DNA from: Paragonimus westermani
Lineage: Eukaryota; Platyhelminthes; Trematoda; Plagiorchiida; Troglotrematidae
Assembly: GCA_008508345.1 (NCBI GenBank)
Contig: QNGE01001292.1
Span: 32,789 to 96,788 of the forward strand
Direction of reading: 5' to 3'
DNA: 64,000 nucleotides
Below the pieces are notes generated by a model. The model worked only from the letters and a program-made list of their open reading frames with translations. It was not told the DNA's origin and did no database searches. This document shows positions 22,801 to 35,169 of the stretch, in pieces. Numbering within the stretch: position 1 is the stretch's first letter; the number at the start of each line of letters is the position of its first letter. A program made the translations under genes and the position numbers.

Positions 22801-24595
22801 GGTACCATGTAACCCGCGACGCATAACTGGTGAGTGGAAATGTGGTGTATTGTCAAATCGGAGGTGCAACTATGTCAGCTGTTGGTGAAACACCCTAACT
22901 CGGCGGTAAGGTACGTATAAAAGCTTATAGCGTGCGGATTGAGTATAATATGGGCGACGGATTGAGCTATCGCTCAACAAGATCAGATCAAAAACGGGGC
23001 GCGAAAGGCAAATGTAATGGAGGACCAGATCGAGGGTGTGCTGTGGATGGGAATTTCCGTTTACGAACATCAGCGCAAGCGTGGCGTGGCAGCCAGAGAG
23101 TTTGACAACGAAGAATGTGTTTAAGTGAACTCCTTTTCGCTACACAAACAACGTAGAAACCGGACTTCTATCAAACACATTATATATACGTTTCACCATC
23201 AACGTGACAGTAAATTCTTTACTACTTTCTGTAATAATCCGAAATGCGAATTTCACTAGGGTAAGTTCCGTAGAGTTTTATTTGACGTTTTCAATACAAA
23301 TTAGTCAGGTTAACAATAATCATACTTCATTTGGCTTGAAAAGAACATGGAGTCACTGTTACACAGACTTAGATACACGCAGCCGTTTGCCCAACCACGA
23401 TTTGGAATCGCGGTAAAATCACTACACCGTCGCACTGGAAGATGACTTAATGAAAAACTGAAATAGCTATTTCTGTCCTTATATTTAAACAAAATTTATA
23501 AAGATGCAATGTAGACTAGAGAAGATTTTCTTGCACTTTTAACAGTGTGCTGTGAAATAGTTAATTAGGCAGAATTCAAAACACTAACGAAATTGAAAAG
23601 GATTGAAATGTGAAACTTCTTCAACCTACTGTTATATCAGCAACAATTTATAGTGATTTTATTGGTACGCCTGAAAATCGTTTGGTACAGCCTATTTACT
23701 AATGTCTTGAGAAACCGTGGCGAATTTTGTTTTAACCTGACAACTACGGAAGAATTCATCTTTTGATCAGTCCACTTCTGTAACATTGAACGGGGCAACG
23801 CGATCTTAAAGGCATTGGCTGATGGCCGCGTAACCGTCTGTTGAACCCATCTTGATGGGGGTTTGACAACTTTAGTTGCGTTTTGCCGTTCAATTTTGTA
23901 ATTGGGAAAAGTTTCGCATCCGTATCTGCATTCATTAATTGTGTTCATTCTATTGCACTCTGATATACTTTGCTTCACGGGAATGCCGTATTCCAGACGG
24001 ATCTCAGCACAGAATCCACGGAAAGGGGCCGTCATTAAACGCCGTTCATATACTCGATAGGAATCTTATTTGAAAAAAAAACTGTTAGCAAGATGATCGG
24101 ATTTCATGTGTCGGTGATAAGTCAGCAGTAAAAAAGTGATGTGGTGCCATCAAGGTTTATCTTCTAGCGTTGGACAAATGTGTTTCTGAGAGCAGGACAA
24201 CTTTTAAAGCTTCCAGCCTAAACATCTTTGAAGCAAATAAAAAACTTAAATTTGTCCCGTCAACGTTGTTGCGTATTTGTCTAAACAGATAACTGTTCGT
24301 GCACTCCAACTTCTTAGAATCCGATTTCGAACTTGATTTCATGCGACATTTAGGTGAACCATTCTAGTAAGCGTATTCACGAAACACAAAACCAGAATTG
24401 GTTTTACATTTCAGAAAATAGGTAATCACTCCAAGCACATGCATTGTGATTAATTTAAGTGTGACATTTCTGTATGTTCTTCTTCGTTAAGTTTGCCTCC
24501 TCAAAATGATTTGTTAGTACACCCCCAAATTACTGGTGAGATTCTGTAAATAGTTGCCTATTCCTAGCTTCACCGGGCAAAAGCGTCCATTAGTG
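19821..24595. other. Non-coding stretch with one decayed ORF-like zone
   Basis: No recognisable gene. From 22228 to 23122, plus-strand reading frames read like protein in pieces, but with stops and frame changes. A minus-strand open frame at 23637-24035 (132 codons) is within chance length. Neither matches a family known to me. Confidence 0.35.
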
Positions 24596-25190
24596 TCAGC
24601 GTTTTGTCGAATGGAATTTTCTGTCAACCGACGATGAAATTCGTTGGTCTTTGTTACCTCCAACAGCCGACATTTAAAGCCTACCACACCCAGTTCTTTG
24701 TGTGGTTTTTGATGGTAAATGATTCTTTCTTTTCTGATCGTACGAATACTGACCTCGGTGTTTCAAGCGTTCCACAGAAAGCATCATCTTGATTAATGTG
24801 CTTTCTGCCCACAACCATTCTGACAGTGCCTTTAACACTTTGAGTATCTTACTGTTCAATCCATATGTCGCCCTCACGGTAACCGGACAGCAATGTCTAT
24901 TAATTTCACTATAATTGCCAGCGGAAATTTCCTCTCAGCGACAAGTAACATTGAAAATATACTTTGTCTTTTCCTGCGACTTCCAACAACCAGCCAGCAA
25001 CCCCGATTACACTCGACTATATGCATGGTTTTCGGTGATAAATGCATCATTCCTCAGTAAAACACTTCCTAATCGTACCAACCGTGATATCGGCGCTTTC
25101 AAATCTTGGCAGTAAGTCCTGCTGTGATTAATGTGTTTTACACCCGCACACATTTTGACACTGTTGGTAACGCTTTGATTACTCAGTTCG
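24596..25190. repeat. Old tandem duplication (two units of about 280 bp)
   Basis: Unit A (24596-24880) and unit B (24916-25190) align along their whole length. Matching blocks include TGATTAATGTGYTTT, CTRATCGTACSAAY and CCTTTAACACTTTGAGTA against GGTAACGCTTTGATTA. Both units keep an open plus-strand frame over the middle, ending at equivalent stops (peptides WFLMVNDSFFSDRTNTDLG and WFSVINASFLS...NRTNRDIG). The function is unknown: it may be duplicated exons, or part of a satellite or transposon. Confidence 0.6.
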
Positions 25191-26774
25191 TTAACCAAAT
25201 GCAGATAGGTGGTTGAAAAATAGGACATTTTGACTTTACTGCACAAAAGCAAGCTGTTATTCAGTGTTTTTAATAACCGACGCGAGTGGCAGCCACTGGT
25301 AAAAATATAAAGCTTAGCCATTAGGTGAAAATGTTTAACATACCTTTGACACCTCTCCATAAACCTCCATCTTATGACATATTACCTGTGTAAATCACTC
25401 TTAGTCAATGATCGGCCAACGCGGAATCGCCATCTTGTCTGTATACAGTCAACGCTTTCGCTCATAGATTATTTTTTATGAGAGATGGTGCATATAATTA
25501 TTTGCTATCTTTCTGGTTGGTATCAGTTTACAGTAACCGCTATGTGCTTTATGAGTCATTTATGGCAGACGTGAAACATTGCTGTCTGTCTGTGTATCTT
25601 GCATCCAAACTGCTTTCTCGTAAGCTTAAGTAAGGCAAAACGGCATAAATGAACAGCCAGTTAACCATCCGCTTAAATGGTCTGTTTGATAGACGACTTT
25701 TTTTGGTAAAACCATATCCTGTGATATGGAAAGGTTTAACATGCCTTGACATGAGGCATTTTGATGGCGATCACTTAGTGAGAGGCATATGCGATTGAGT
25801 GGGTGCTTTATAAAATACACGAACCGAACAGAGGAATTAATGGTAGTGCATAAAAATTAAACACATACTGGATTACCCAGAACACACCTCCGTCTATTAA
25901 TAGGAGAAGTTGCGATCCCCGATGCGTTTTGTTAAAATTGAGTTCCAAATGATTAAGCTCATGTGAAGCAATAATCTTTTGGTGAAGACACCACCTAATT
26001 CAGTGGAAATGGGTTATTTAGGCTGTGTTTTCGGCAGTGTTTGGATGGCATATCTGTTGCAGTTATCGTGACCACCGGCCTAACACATTTCCAGATAATA
26101 TCGGAAGTATCTTTTCTTGCTACTTTGTTGAATGTGTGTTTTGTGGTTCGCCACTATTCTGGTTCGATAATTCACAATGTTCAGTGTTTTAGATGAGACT
26201 CAACTGTGGAAAGTCAGGGTTTCGGCTGGATCTCATCTAAAATCATAAATCTCCCACACCACTCATCAGTAATGTTCAGTATGCTAGTCTAAACTTTACT
26301 ATCCTTAGTAATTTGTGGAGCATTGTTTTGTACACCTGTGAATTGCCCAACAAAATTACAGAGCGTAAGCAATAGATCATTAGTTCATCTTCGTAAATGT
26401 GCAAACTAATTGTTGATCAGTTCGGCAGCTGGGATGGTAGACAACAGGACAAAATTATCAGGTACACGGAAGTCTAAGGTTTGTAAATAAATTTTTTGTT
26501 TATATGTAAGTGTTAGAGTCTTGTGGACTTAACGGTTCTACGTCCCGTCCGTCACCCCACTTACTGTTCCCTCTCTTAGTACCATCCTCTCGTGTTACGT
26601 ATTTACTCCTGGTTATTGTTATTTGGTATTGAAAAGGGACCAGGAAATGCTAACAAGAAGTGCTGAGTTCCCCTTTCGGAGTGTTTATCCACAAACATTC
26701 CAGTACGGTGTGAGGTCAAACAGCTCGTAACACAGTTTAGTGTGACCAGTTATTTAAAGACTATTGTTCAACAG
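25191..26774. other. Non-coding stretch
   Basis: No gene. A weak match to SINE block X may occur at 26245-26310 (ACTCATCAGTAATGTTCAGTA). Confidence 0.35.
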
Positions 26775-26886
26775 AGATGTTTTGGAAGTTGACCACTTCT
26801 GTCATCACCACACTCTGGCTCGTCACTTGAAATCGGATGAAATACGTCACCCAGACCAATTATCAATCAACAGAGTCAGCTTGCAA
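26775..26886 (+). CDS. Candidate internal exon, unknown protein
   Basis: A 112-base open stretch lies between a 3' splice-site-like TTGTTCAACAG (ending 26774) and a good donor CAA|GTATGT at 26887. The encoded peptide (about 37 residues, HHHTLARHLKSDEIRHPDQL in its middle) has no recognised domain. Both splice sites agree with one open frame, which is the only reason for listing it. No neighbouring exon was identified. Confidence 0.18.
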
Positions 26887-29800
26887 GTATGTTTTCATTT
26901 TAATGCGTTGATCACATTTACTACTCACAAAGAACAAAAGAGATTTAGTAGCAGCTGAAAAGAACTCTCTGGTTATGTGCGCATCCCGCTGAATGTAGGT
27001 GATAACCACGATCGCGCGAACAGTTGCATTTTTAATGATAAATGTAGAAAAAGCCAAGCGTTGTTCGTTAAATATAAATTCAGAATTTTGACCTGAGAGA
27101 GTTCATGACATACAAGTCATGAAAAATAAAATTCCGAATCCACCAATTGGTCAGATGCGTGCGTCCAAGCCGTGAAGCATAAGGTCCATGTTTGATGAAG
27201 AACAATATTCAGTTCTCTTTGACTGTTTTGGCAAGACTACACGGGAACTGGCAGTAGCGTTAATTGACAGGATTGAACAACGTTCTCTTTTACCAGTGCA
27301 AAGTTGTGTTTCCAAACAGGCATAAAGTATGAACGTGGACGACGTGAATTTCTTCTTTCGTTTTGAGTGTGAATGTTGCCCGTTTGTTGTTCACCGTCAT
27401 AGGTCATCGTGTATAACACAAATCAGCGACCAGTGAACCGCCTTCGCTTCGCCTGATAGCTTTTACGAGCAAACATTACTGGCTCACCAAATACCGAAAT
27501 CTTCATGTTCACATAAAATTCACACAAGTAACCAATTGTACACACGGCTATCGTCGGCACAAATTTTGAATGAAATTCATAAATATTTTGTTACTCAACT
27601 ATTGGTGGTTTTATTTAAAGTGGAGACCACTGAATTCAGCCTCCAATCACTTTGTCCAGTGAGATAATCGGTCTGATCACCTAGAATGGCATGGTCTGGC
27701 GTGCGTCTTTTATGGGGCGCTGCTGATAGCAGGACTAAGAAACAGCTTCTACAATGTTCATTTTGTGTAACCCCCTGAAAACTTGTTTCATGTTGAGCAT
27801 ATCCATCATTTGTACACGAAGTTAACTTCTTGTAATACATATCTGTAAGGTGGCACGACCAGGTCTGAGTAAAAAGTAGGCGGTGTAGTTCACTGAACAA
27901 ACATGACTATTATTACATATTGTGATGTTCATACACAACCCTCCGGGAAATCAACTGGAAAGCGCATCCCATGTGTAATCCATGCAAATTTTCAGAAGAC
28001 TATGGGTAATTTTATCGATCTAGGCTGTGTGACAAGTGAAACTAATGGGGTCTGGTAGCCGATCCCCGCTACATCCGGAGTTTGACGCCAAAATATATTC
28101 AGTCATGTCTACACCGTAACGTTTTTCGTAGGCAGAAGAAAGAAAAGTCCGCACACCTTGTTTCTATGTTTGATCGTTCGCTTCTTTCTAGTCCGAGTAC
28201 GGTACTAATAAACTTATGGAGTATGTGCTCTCAGGTCTAGGCGGCCGGTAGTGATTTCGATTGCCGGGAATCATTGACAGATATATCAGTGGAAGACAAC
28301 GCTGTAATGGCACGCGTTACTCTTGACAAACAGCCACTTTTATACAGACTCAATCGGTATAGTAACGAGCAGTTTCAATGTATATAGCTCATGCTCGACT
28401 ATATCAAATATTATTGTTGTATATTGCTGTTCAGATTTTCATTCGCCTGCTGCAGAATCAGTGCCAGTGCAACTAGGAAACTTACGAGATATTAGCTAAA
28501 AATGCTCGAGAACCACCGTTCTGTGTCATGATGTTGACCTCATTAGTGACCATGCTGCATTTAACTGTAGAGGAAATGTTTTTACTTGACCGATCAACCA
28601 AAAACGGATGCTTATTTCCGAAAATTTTCACAGTGGTTTCATTTTCGTGTGAGGAAGGGACACTTTGTTCCGTCGTTTATGCGGGACAATTGTACATGCT
28701 ATTACTAAATTGGGCTGAAGTTGACACAGAAACGACACTGATAAGTGATGTTGTTTATCAGCAATTGTTGAAAGCAAACCTGGAACAAAATCTAGTTGCT
28801 GCTCATATTTAACTTGTTTTGAAGTGAGAATCACAAGTGAGCTGTCAAATGTGATTGTTGAGTTCCCATGAGGTTAAACATCAGAATGAAACTGACTTCG
28901 GATGTGGAAAAGTGTTGCATGACTGTCAGGCGTATTCCTTCCACTTTTATAGGAGATATAAAACGAAAGAGCTCTGGAAATATTAGTCAATAGTACTACT
29001 GCAACTAGAACAGGAACGTCGCTTATTGGCAATATGGACAAAAGAACCTTGAACAACTTGTGTGTCGATGAACGGTGTTGCTACTTGAAACAAGTGCCAC
29101 TGACAGCATCTTCATTGTTCCAAAAGAATTAAAGTGAACTACATGTAATACATTCACACCCTCGCACGATGACGAATCAGAAAATTTAACGTTGTGCTGA
29201 GTTTAGTAAGGTGTCTTTTCTGCTTTTAATAGAAGAGCCACTTTAGCTTGGCTGTTGATAAACTTTGTCAAGATTCATGCGATTTACCGCTCTGTTCCAA
29301 TCAGAGGTTGTATGACACAGTAACTTATGATATCTTATGATATATTTATCAGATAATCAGTGCTGGAAGTAGTAAATCACGAAAAGTGTAAAATTGAGTT
29401 GTTCTTCACGACGGTGATGAGTATCGTTTGTGTTAACCAATGCCACAAATGAATAAATGACAAACGTTTTGTCAGGACAAACGAAACGTTGAATTACTGC
29501 AACCTTTTCCTGGCCAATGTTCCGTACGGTCCAAACGCACGCATATCTGACTTGTCTACAATGAAACCAACGTTAAACTGTAATGGATAAGGTCACTGTA
29601 CTTAGGCGTATACAGATGGGAGCTAATCACTAATAACTTAGTGTAACATCTAACCGAGCTAATGGACAGTTGGACTGTTAACAACGGTAGTTCAGGAACA
29701 GGGAGGGGCAGGTTGACGAGGTCGATTCACACAGTCTCAACGAATACATCTATTTCTTGTAAGGAGTAAGCCATATAATCTGTCGGTAACGTTCATGTTC

Positions 29801-31842
29801 CATGACAGCAATTGTAGTGTCACGGTAGTTGAACAGGATAGGTTTCGGACATACGAGAAAGTTAGCGTTGTCAAAGGGCTGGTGGACGGGGGGATTTGTT
29901 TAATACCCTGACTGCCGATAGAACTGTCAGCCCAAAGTAGCCCCCAGAGGAACCAAAAAGGATTGTAAGCAAGACAGAAGACGAAGTGATTAGTTTGAAT
30001 TATGCTGTTCGTTGGCATTGGCTGTTGCAAATTTTGTCATGTAACATACGGTTTTTCAGTGAAATTTGTTTCCACTCTGACATTTTTCAAATGGTGCCCA
30101 AGTGACTGAAGAAAACAGCTCGTGAAGTGGACAATCATGTATTTAGGGTAACCTATTGCACAGAAATCTCATCTTCTGTGCATGAGTGGTAGTCAATAAA
30201 CGTCATTCTTAAGAGTAAAAAGAAAAGCCAGATTTGTTTGTATTTTCTTGTCTGTTCGTCCTCACCTCACTGACGAGAACAAAGTGCACGCAAATTACGT
30301 TCTGTAAGGTAGCAAATAGATTAGTTGGCGGCGTGTCTACCGACATGAAGTGAATGGTCACGCAGTGGGTCGGACTACACCATCCGTTCCACTAAATTCT
30401 ATTCCATCCATCTCACTCTCTGTGCGAGTACCCATTACTTACTCGCTACAATGTTTAAGTTACCCACACATTTGTTCTTTTTATCCATGCTACAAACAAT
30501 CACCTCTTAGAAATTGTGTAGTTGCTATCAAAAAGATCCAGTTATTATTTATAGTGATACAGCCACGGAATCTAGGTATGAACGAAGAACTGGCGATGAT
30601 TTTCATTTGTGTGCAAGTAGATTGTTAGTTCTCATGCATTTGTTCACGTCATATGGAAAGCTGACTAGGAAGTCACCTCGTGACTTATGTATTTTGACTG
30701 TTTTGTTAAAATCTGGAAAGTGAAATCAGGTTAATAAATGAGAAATTCTAGAAATTTGACACTCGTTGGATCGATGATGTCCCTTGGAAGTTTAACCGTA
30801 TCTATTTGGTTATGCGTTTCAGAGCGTGTCTTTCTCATCAGATGGGTTTTTATTGCACTAACGAACGATTTCGTTTTCGGATTTGAGCGAAGGAATAAAA
30901 TGCTTCTCTTTTGATATTTCAAATTTGTGGAAAACCGGTCCTGATGCATTGGTTGGACGGTAGGTATTACGACAGACCAACATAAACATGTTTGACTCTT
31001 ATAGTCTGTCAATTTTTTGTGAAAACTGTCATTGAATACCAACGAGGCGTGGACAGCTTGTATTCAGTTATTTGTCAATGCCATCGGAAGCATAATTTAA
31101 ATGTAAATAAGTCTATTTGGGGGGAGTATGAAATTTTCCGCTCCTACTTTGAAGTGTTGCACTTTAGATTCACAGTTTAGACAGTCTCTACTTGATATGT
31201 CCAGTCAAGCGCGAAGCCAGCGGGGACGCAGAGATTTGCCATATCGCTCTTTGGAAAATAAGCTTAAGAAATGGTAAGTTATTGACGATATACTTGAAGT
31301 GTTTGCGTCGCGTGCGTGTTGCTGGCTAAAAACGTTCAATCAGTAAGCAATTTACAAACCAATTTATAACCAATTTATTAAAGAAACGACTGAGAAACCG
31401 TTTTTGACACTTTTGTACCATCGTCAAGTGCAATCAGCTTACAAACTCTGTGCTCTGCTCAATAAGTGTGACTGACCACTCAGATTCACTTCACTGAAAA
31501 GTGTTTTCTGTTTATCCTAAAATCGAGCCTTCATCTGATGCCAAGTAAATACGGATGTAATACTGTCGTGTCATTGAGTACAAACAAGTGTTAAATGAAT
31601 TGTTTAAAATATTTTGACAAATCAAGGTTTTTGAAAAGTAACGCGCGAATAAAATGTAAGACATTTGGAAGTAATATAGACTGTAATCCTATCATAAGCA
31701 TGCACTGAACGCCCCAAATAAATTAATGACCAATGTGTTTTGCAACCAGTATTTGAATGAGCTACGTGAGAGTATACAAAATCTGACTACACCGGATAGT
31801 TTTCAGCCAATTTTCTGGATATTGTAAATTATTATCATTTTT
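26887..31842. other. Non-coding stretch
   Basis: No gene or repeat recognised. Open frames such as 28528-28812 (plus, 94 codons) and 27595-27900 (minus, 101 codons) are of chance length. Confidence 0.4.
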
Positions 31843-31928
31843 GATAAACACATTGGGAATAGCACAACGTTACAAGCAAATTGTAATACTCTTGCTTGTA
31901 ACGTCTTGTTATTCCCAATCTGCTTATC
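31843..31928. repeat. Inverted repeat built from PLE termini
   Basis: The left arm (31843-31879) and right arm (31892-31928) are 37 bases each, pair at 32 of 37 positions and flank a 12-base centre. The left arm plus the centre (GCAAATTGTAATACTC) matches the terminal part of the minus-strand PLE tail at 854-888. The right arm is the same end inverted. This is a fold-back of two PLE 3' termini, without coding sequence or ribozyme core. Confidence 0.7.
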
Positions 31929-34479
31929 AATAACATGTTGAACACGACGCCCAGACTGTTCAACTTTATTCGTACCAAATTTGGTGCGGATAACTTAGTA
32001 CCCTTTTTCTCCCTAATCTTTCTATATTTTTAAGACCAAATAATTGTTCCGAATTTTGTCATTGTTGCAAAGACGTAACTTGTTTAGGAGTTCAGCGCCC
32101 AGTGCAGCTTCGGAAATGTTTGATCAAAGATGTTTTGGTGGCACAAAACACAGCTGATTATGCTGAGTTTGTGGGTTTTCTAGAACAGCCTCGTCTTCAA
32201 TAGTTAAAAGTAGCACGCATGACACGGAGAACTCCTCTTTCTACAGAACATGAATAGAATGACCTACTCAATCTATTAACATTCAGTCTACATGTACACC
32301 AGTGGCTGTCGTCTGGAGCATTATGTTACGGTTGTCACTTCATACTTTCGACCGTCGATAGGATCTGCCTAATCAAACACTTCCCTATGAAGACGTTTTC
32401 CATAAAACGGAATTTCTCCAACGATTCATTGAAGAGGATTCAGAATGTGTGCTCCGGAAGACCGGATGTATTCAGTGGAATATCTCATGAGAGACGTTCT
32501 CTTGGAAGATGATATCCTACAGGCATTGCGACTTCAGGTGGTTTGGGTGGCATATCCAGAATCAGTAGTAGTCATGCCTTTCGGATTACGGTTTCTCGTC
32601 ACCAGTATTCCCCTTAATCTTGCTGTTTCAACAACTTGCAGGCAGCGGATATTGTACCGGTCAAAATAGCCGTGCTGTCGCGTCCTGTCAACAATTGAAT
32701 TAATCCTCAATCACCGTATAATCCACCGCATACAACTGTCATACGCTAGCGCGACATCGATAGAAAGTATAATTGTGCGATTACAAAGAAGTTTCCCGGT
32801 ACCAACCGCGTCTAGTGGTTGTGGATTTTGTAATTTCAGTGTGGTGTATCAGAAAGATTTGTAATTCTCCTGAACACGCTCTGAGTTATCCAATTTGAAG
32901 GTAAGTGCCAAATTCGCACAGTTCAAAGATAAGTCAAACGTACAGCGTAGTGTTTGAGCCCCGATGTTAAATTCAAATTCACAGTTGATCTGTCAAATGC
33001 CTTCTTTTACGGTCGTGTGTTTGTGGCTCACATTTACATTTCCTAAAAACCAACCGGTTTGTTTGTCTGTTATCATAAAATGGTTCATATGACAGTGGCA
33101 AGTAAAGTAAACCCTGTTGCCGGAGTTATCCATACCTTCCATACTGAAATCGATGGTTTGATTCCCCTGCAGCGCAATATTTCCTTTTTGAGCTATCAAG
33201 GATACGTGGGACGATGGTAATTGTTCCTTCTTAACAGAAAGTGATTGATACAACAGCCATTATGATTGCTTCATGAGAACATTGGTTATTTTTACGTACC
33301 ACTCAGTTAACTCGGCGTCCATATTTCGCGCTTAACTCGGACTCGCGGTTTCAATCCTAAAGCCGAAGCATACTTGTGTAGATTCTGTTGGCTGTGGTTG
33401 AATTTATCGTAGAGTTTTCAAGCTTTCATTTTAATTTCCGTCGGTATTTTCTCTCATTCAGATTCATGCAGTACCCGGTTTCCCTAGCGCGTGTCAGGTG
33501 GATCACCAAACTCTTTATCTTGTTTACCAGAAACGAGAAAATCCCCTTGAATCTGAAGTACCAAGTGAACTGTCCGACTTTCATTGGGTAATGTTTTGGC
33601 ACCTTTGTGCACATCATCAAATTGCCATCTACCATACTTTTGCCCCAACATTGTTTTAAGAGTATGGATTCAGAGGACCAGCTTTTATGTCCGGATCGAT
33701 AAGTCCAGACATCAGACAACCAACCGTCAGAATCATTAGTGGCCAAGTGTAATTTTCCGTTGGCTGACTTGCATCTGTGATACATTCCTTTGGTTGTAGA
33801 TTTGTTTCTCATCCATTCATTCTTTTCTAAATGTTTCACACCTGTTATCATCCTGCTGTGGAGCAATAAAAGTTGGAAAATACCTGTCAGGTTTTCTCTT
33901 CATTTTAAACTGTCCAAAGCGTATACATATCTGTGTACGTACTCAGTATCTCCCAATCTGTAAATACCTTGTAGATCATATGAACTTAAAAAATTCTCAG
34001 TACACCTACAAAAATTCCACTGTGTATCACCCTGTGCTCAATTTCTTCACAAGTATTTTCGTTGCTTCTGTAATGTGAACTTGGATTTGTTCTTGAGCAA
34101 GGATGTTGACCTATTTCATTAAATTCACATTATGCACGCCTAACTCACTCCACCCGTTTACTCTTCTCAGTTGTATGTGAATAGTTTTGTTCAACCTGAT
34201 GAGTGGAATTCCCCAGAAAACCAGTATGGTCATTTCCATCAATCCTGGTGTGTACAAGTGGCCTCCAACTCAAGATTATCAAACTAATGTTCATTTTGCC
34301 TATATTACACAAACTTCTTAGGTTTTCAAGCGAGCTTTTGCCTGTTCAAGAATGTTAGAACAATTCGTTCCCATCAGATGTTTAAACAAAACATTTAGGA
34401 TGTGGAACATAGGAGTACATATTTGGATGTGACTCGTCGGTGCCAAATTTACAATAATGTGAACCGGTTTTCGTTTCAG
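31929..34479. other. Non-coding stretch with weak minus-strand open frames
   Basis: Minus-strand open frames at 33426-33866 (146 codons) and 32993-33253 (86 codons) translate to soluble-looking peptides with several Cys, His and Trp, unlike the hydrophobic noise elsewhere. A second phase at about 33490-33650 also reads like protein. I could not join them with splice sites in a consistent phase, so no gene is called. Confidence 0.3.
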
Positions 34480-34628
34480 ACAGTCAAGAAGGTGGTATAA
34501 TTATGCAGTCAATGGATTATGAAGGACTACCAAGTCAAAGGCATGGTCAACTCCACGAAAAATTGTTTCTGAACACAAACAACGCCGGTTTTGGTCGATT
34601 GATTGCAACCGCCACACCAAACCGCTAA
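34480..34628 (+). CDS. Candidate terminal exon, unknown protein
   Basis: A strong 3' splice site, GGTTTTCGTTTCAG, ends at 34479. The exon starts two bases into a codon and stays open for 48 codons to TAA at 34626-34628. The peptide (SQEGGIIMQSMDYEGLPSQR...NAGFGRLIATATPNR) is hydrophilic and protein-like but not recognised. AATAAA at 35007-35012 would give a 3' untranslated region of about 400 bases. It is the most gene-like piece of the window, though no upstream exon was found. Confidence 0.28.
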
Positions 34629-35006
34629 AATTTTGGATTGAAATGGCGGAAGCTGGGTCAATAGCGCAATTGTTCTTACGGATGAACGATGTATTTGGAG
34701 TAATAGAATTCACTGGGAAGAATACATTCAGAGTGTGAAATGTTGATTCTGTCTTGATTTCCTTCTTAATGTGATATAGACCTTCTAATATATATCGTCA
34801 AATATCTCTGCTGGGTCTGTTCGCTGTGCTTAATGTATTGGGGAACGTCCGTGGTTGCGTCCACCAGCTTTGCGACACACGACGAAAGGAGTTTGTTTTA
34901 ATTGCTGTGCGTTATCTAGAAGCAGATATTTATCGTTTTGAAACATTTGAAAATTATTCAAGGATGCCGCAGATATTTCTTTGCAGCCAATTCCAAAACA
35001 CACACT

Positions 35007-35012
35007 AATAAA
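35007..35012 (+). terminator. Possible polyadenylation signal AATAAA
   Basis: This is an exact AATAAA on the plus strand, 379 bases after the candidate stop at 34628. It is only meaningful if that exon is real. Confidence 0.2.
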
Positions 35013-35155
35013 AGTTAACTGAATGCTGAGTTAAGACCTCAAAGATTTATAGGGAGGGTAAAAACCGATGAGTTATATGTGTCAAGACTGTGGTTTTGTT
35101 CTCACACTGTCTTTGATAATTAATGTGTTATACATAAGTCTGAGGGGTACACACG

Positions 35156-35169
35156 TATATATATATATA
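35156..35169. repeat. (TA)n microsatellite
   Basis: Seven TA units in a row. Confidence 0.9.

Noticed and set aside
23637..24035. 132-codon minus-strand open frame
   Set aside because: Length is within chance expectation and no family was recognised.
33426..33866. 146-codon minus-strand open frame, possibly paired with 32993-33253
   Set aside because: The peptides look protein-like, but no donor and acceptor pair joins them in one phase, and a rival phase at 33490-33650 looks equally good. Left as unassigned.
34196..34233. CTGATGAG followed by a TGG/CCA stem and GAAA, resembling a hammerhead
   Set aside because: The bases before the core cannot pair with those after the putative cleavage site, helix III is out of register, and it lies in no repeat copy.
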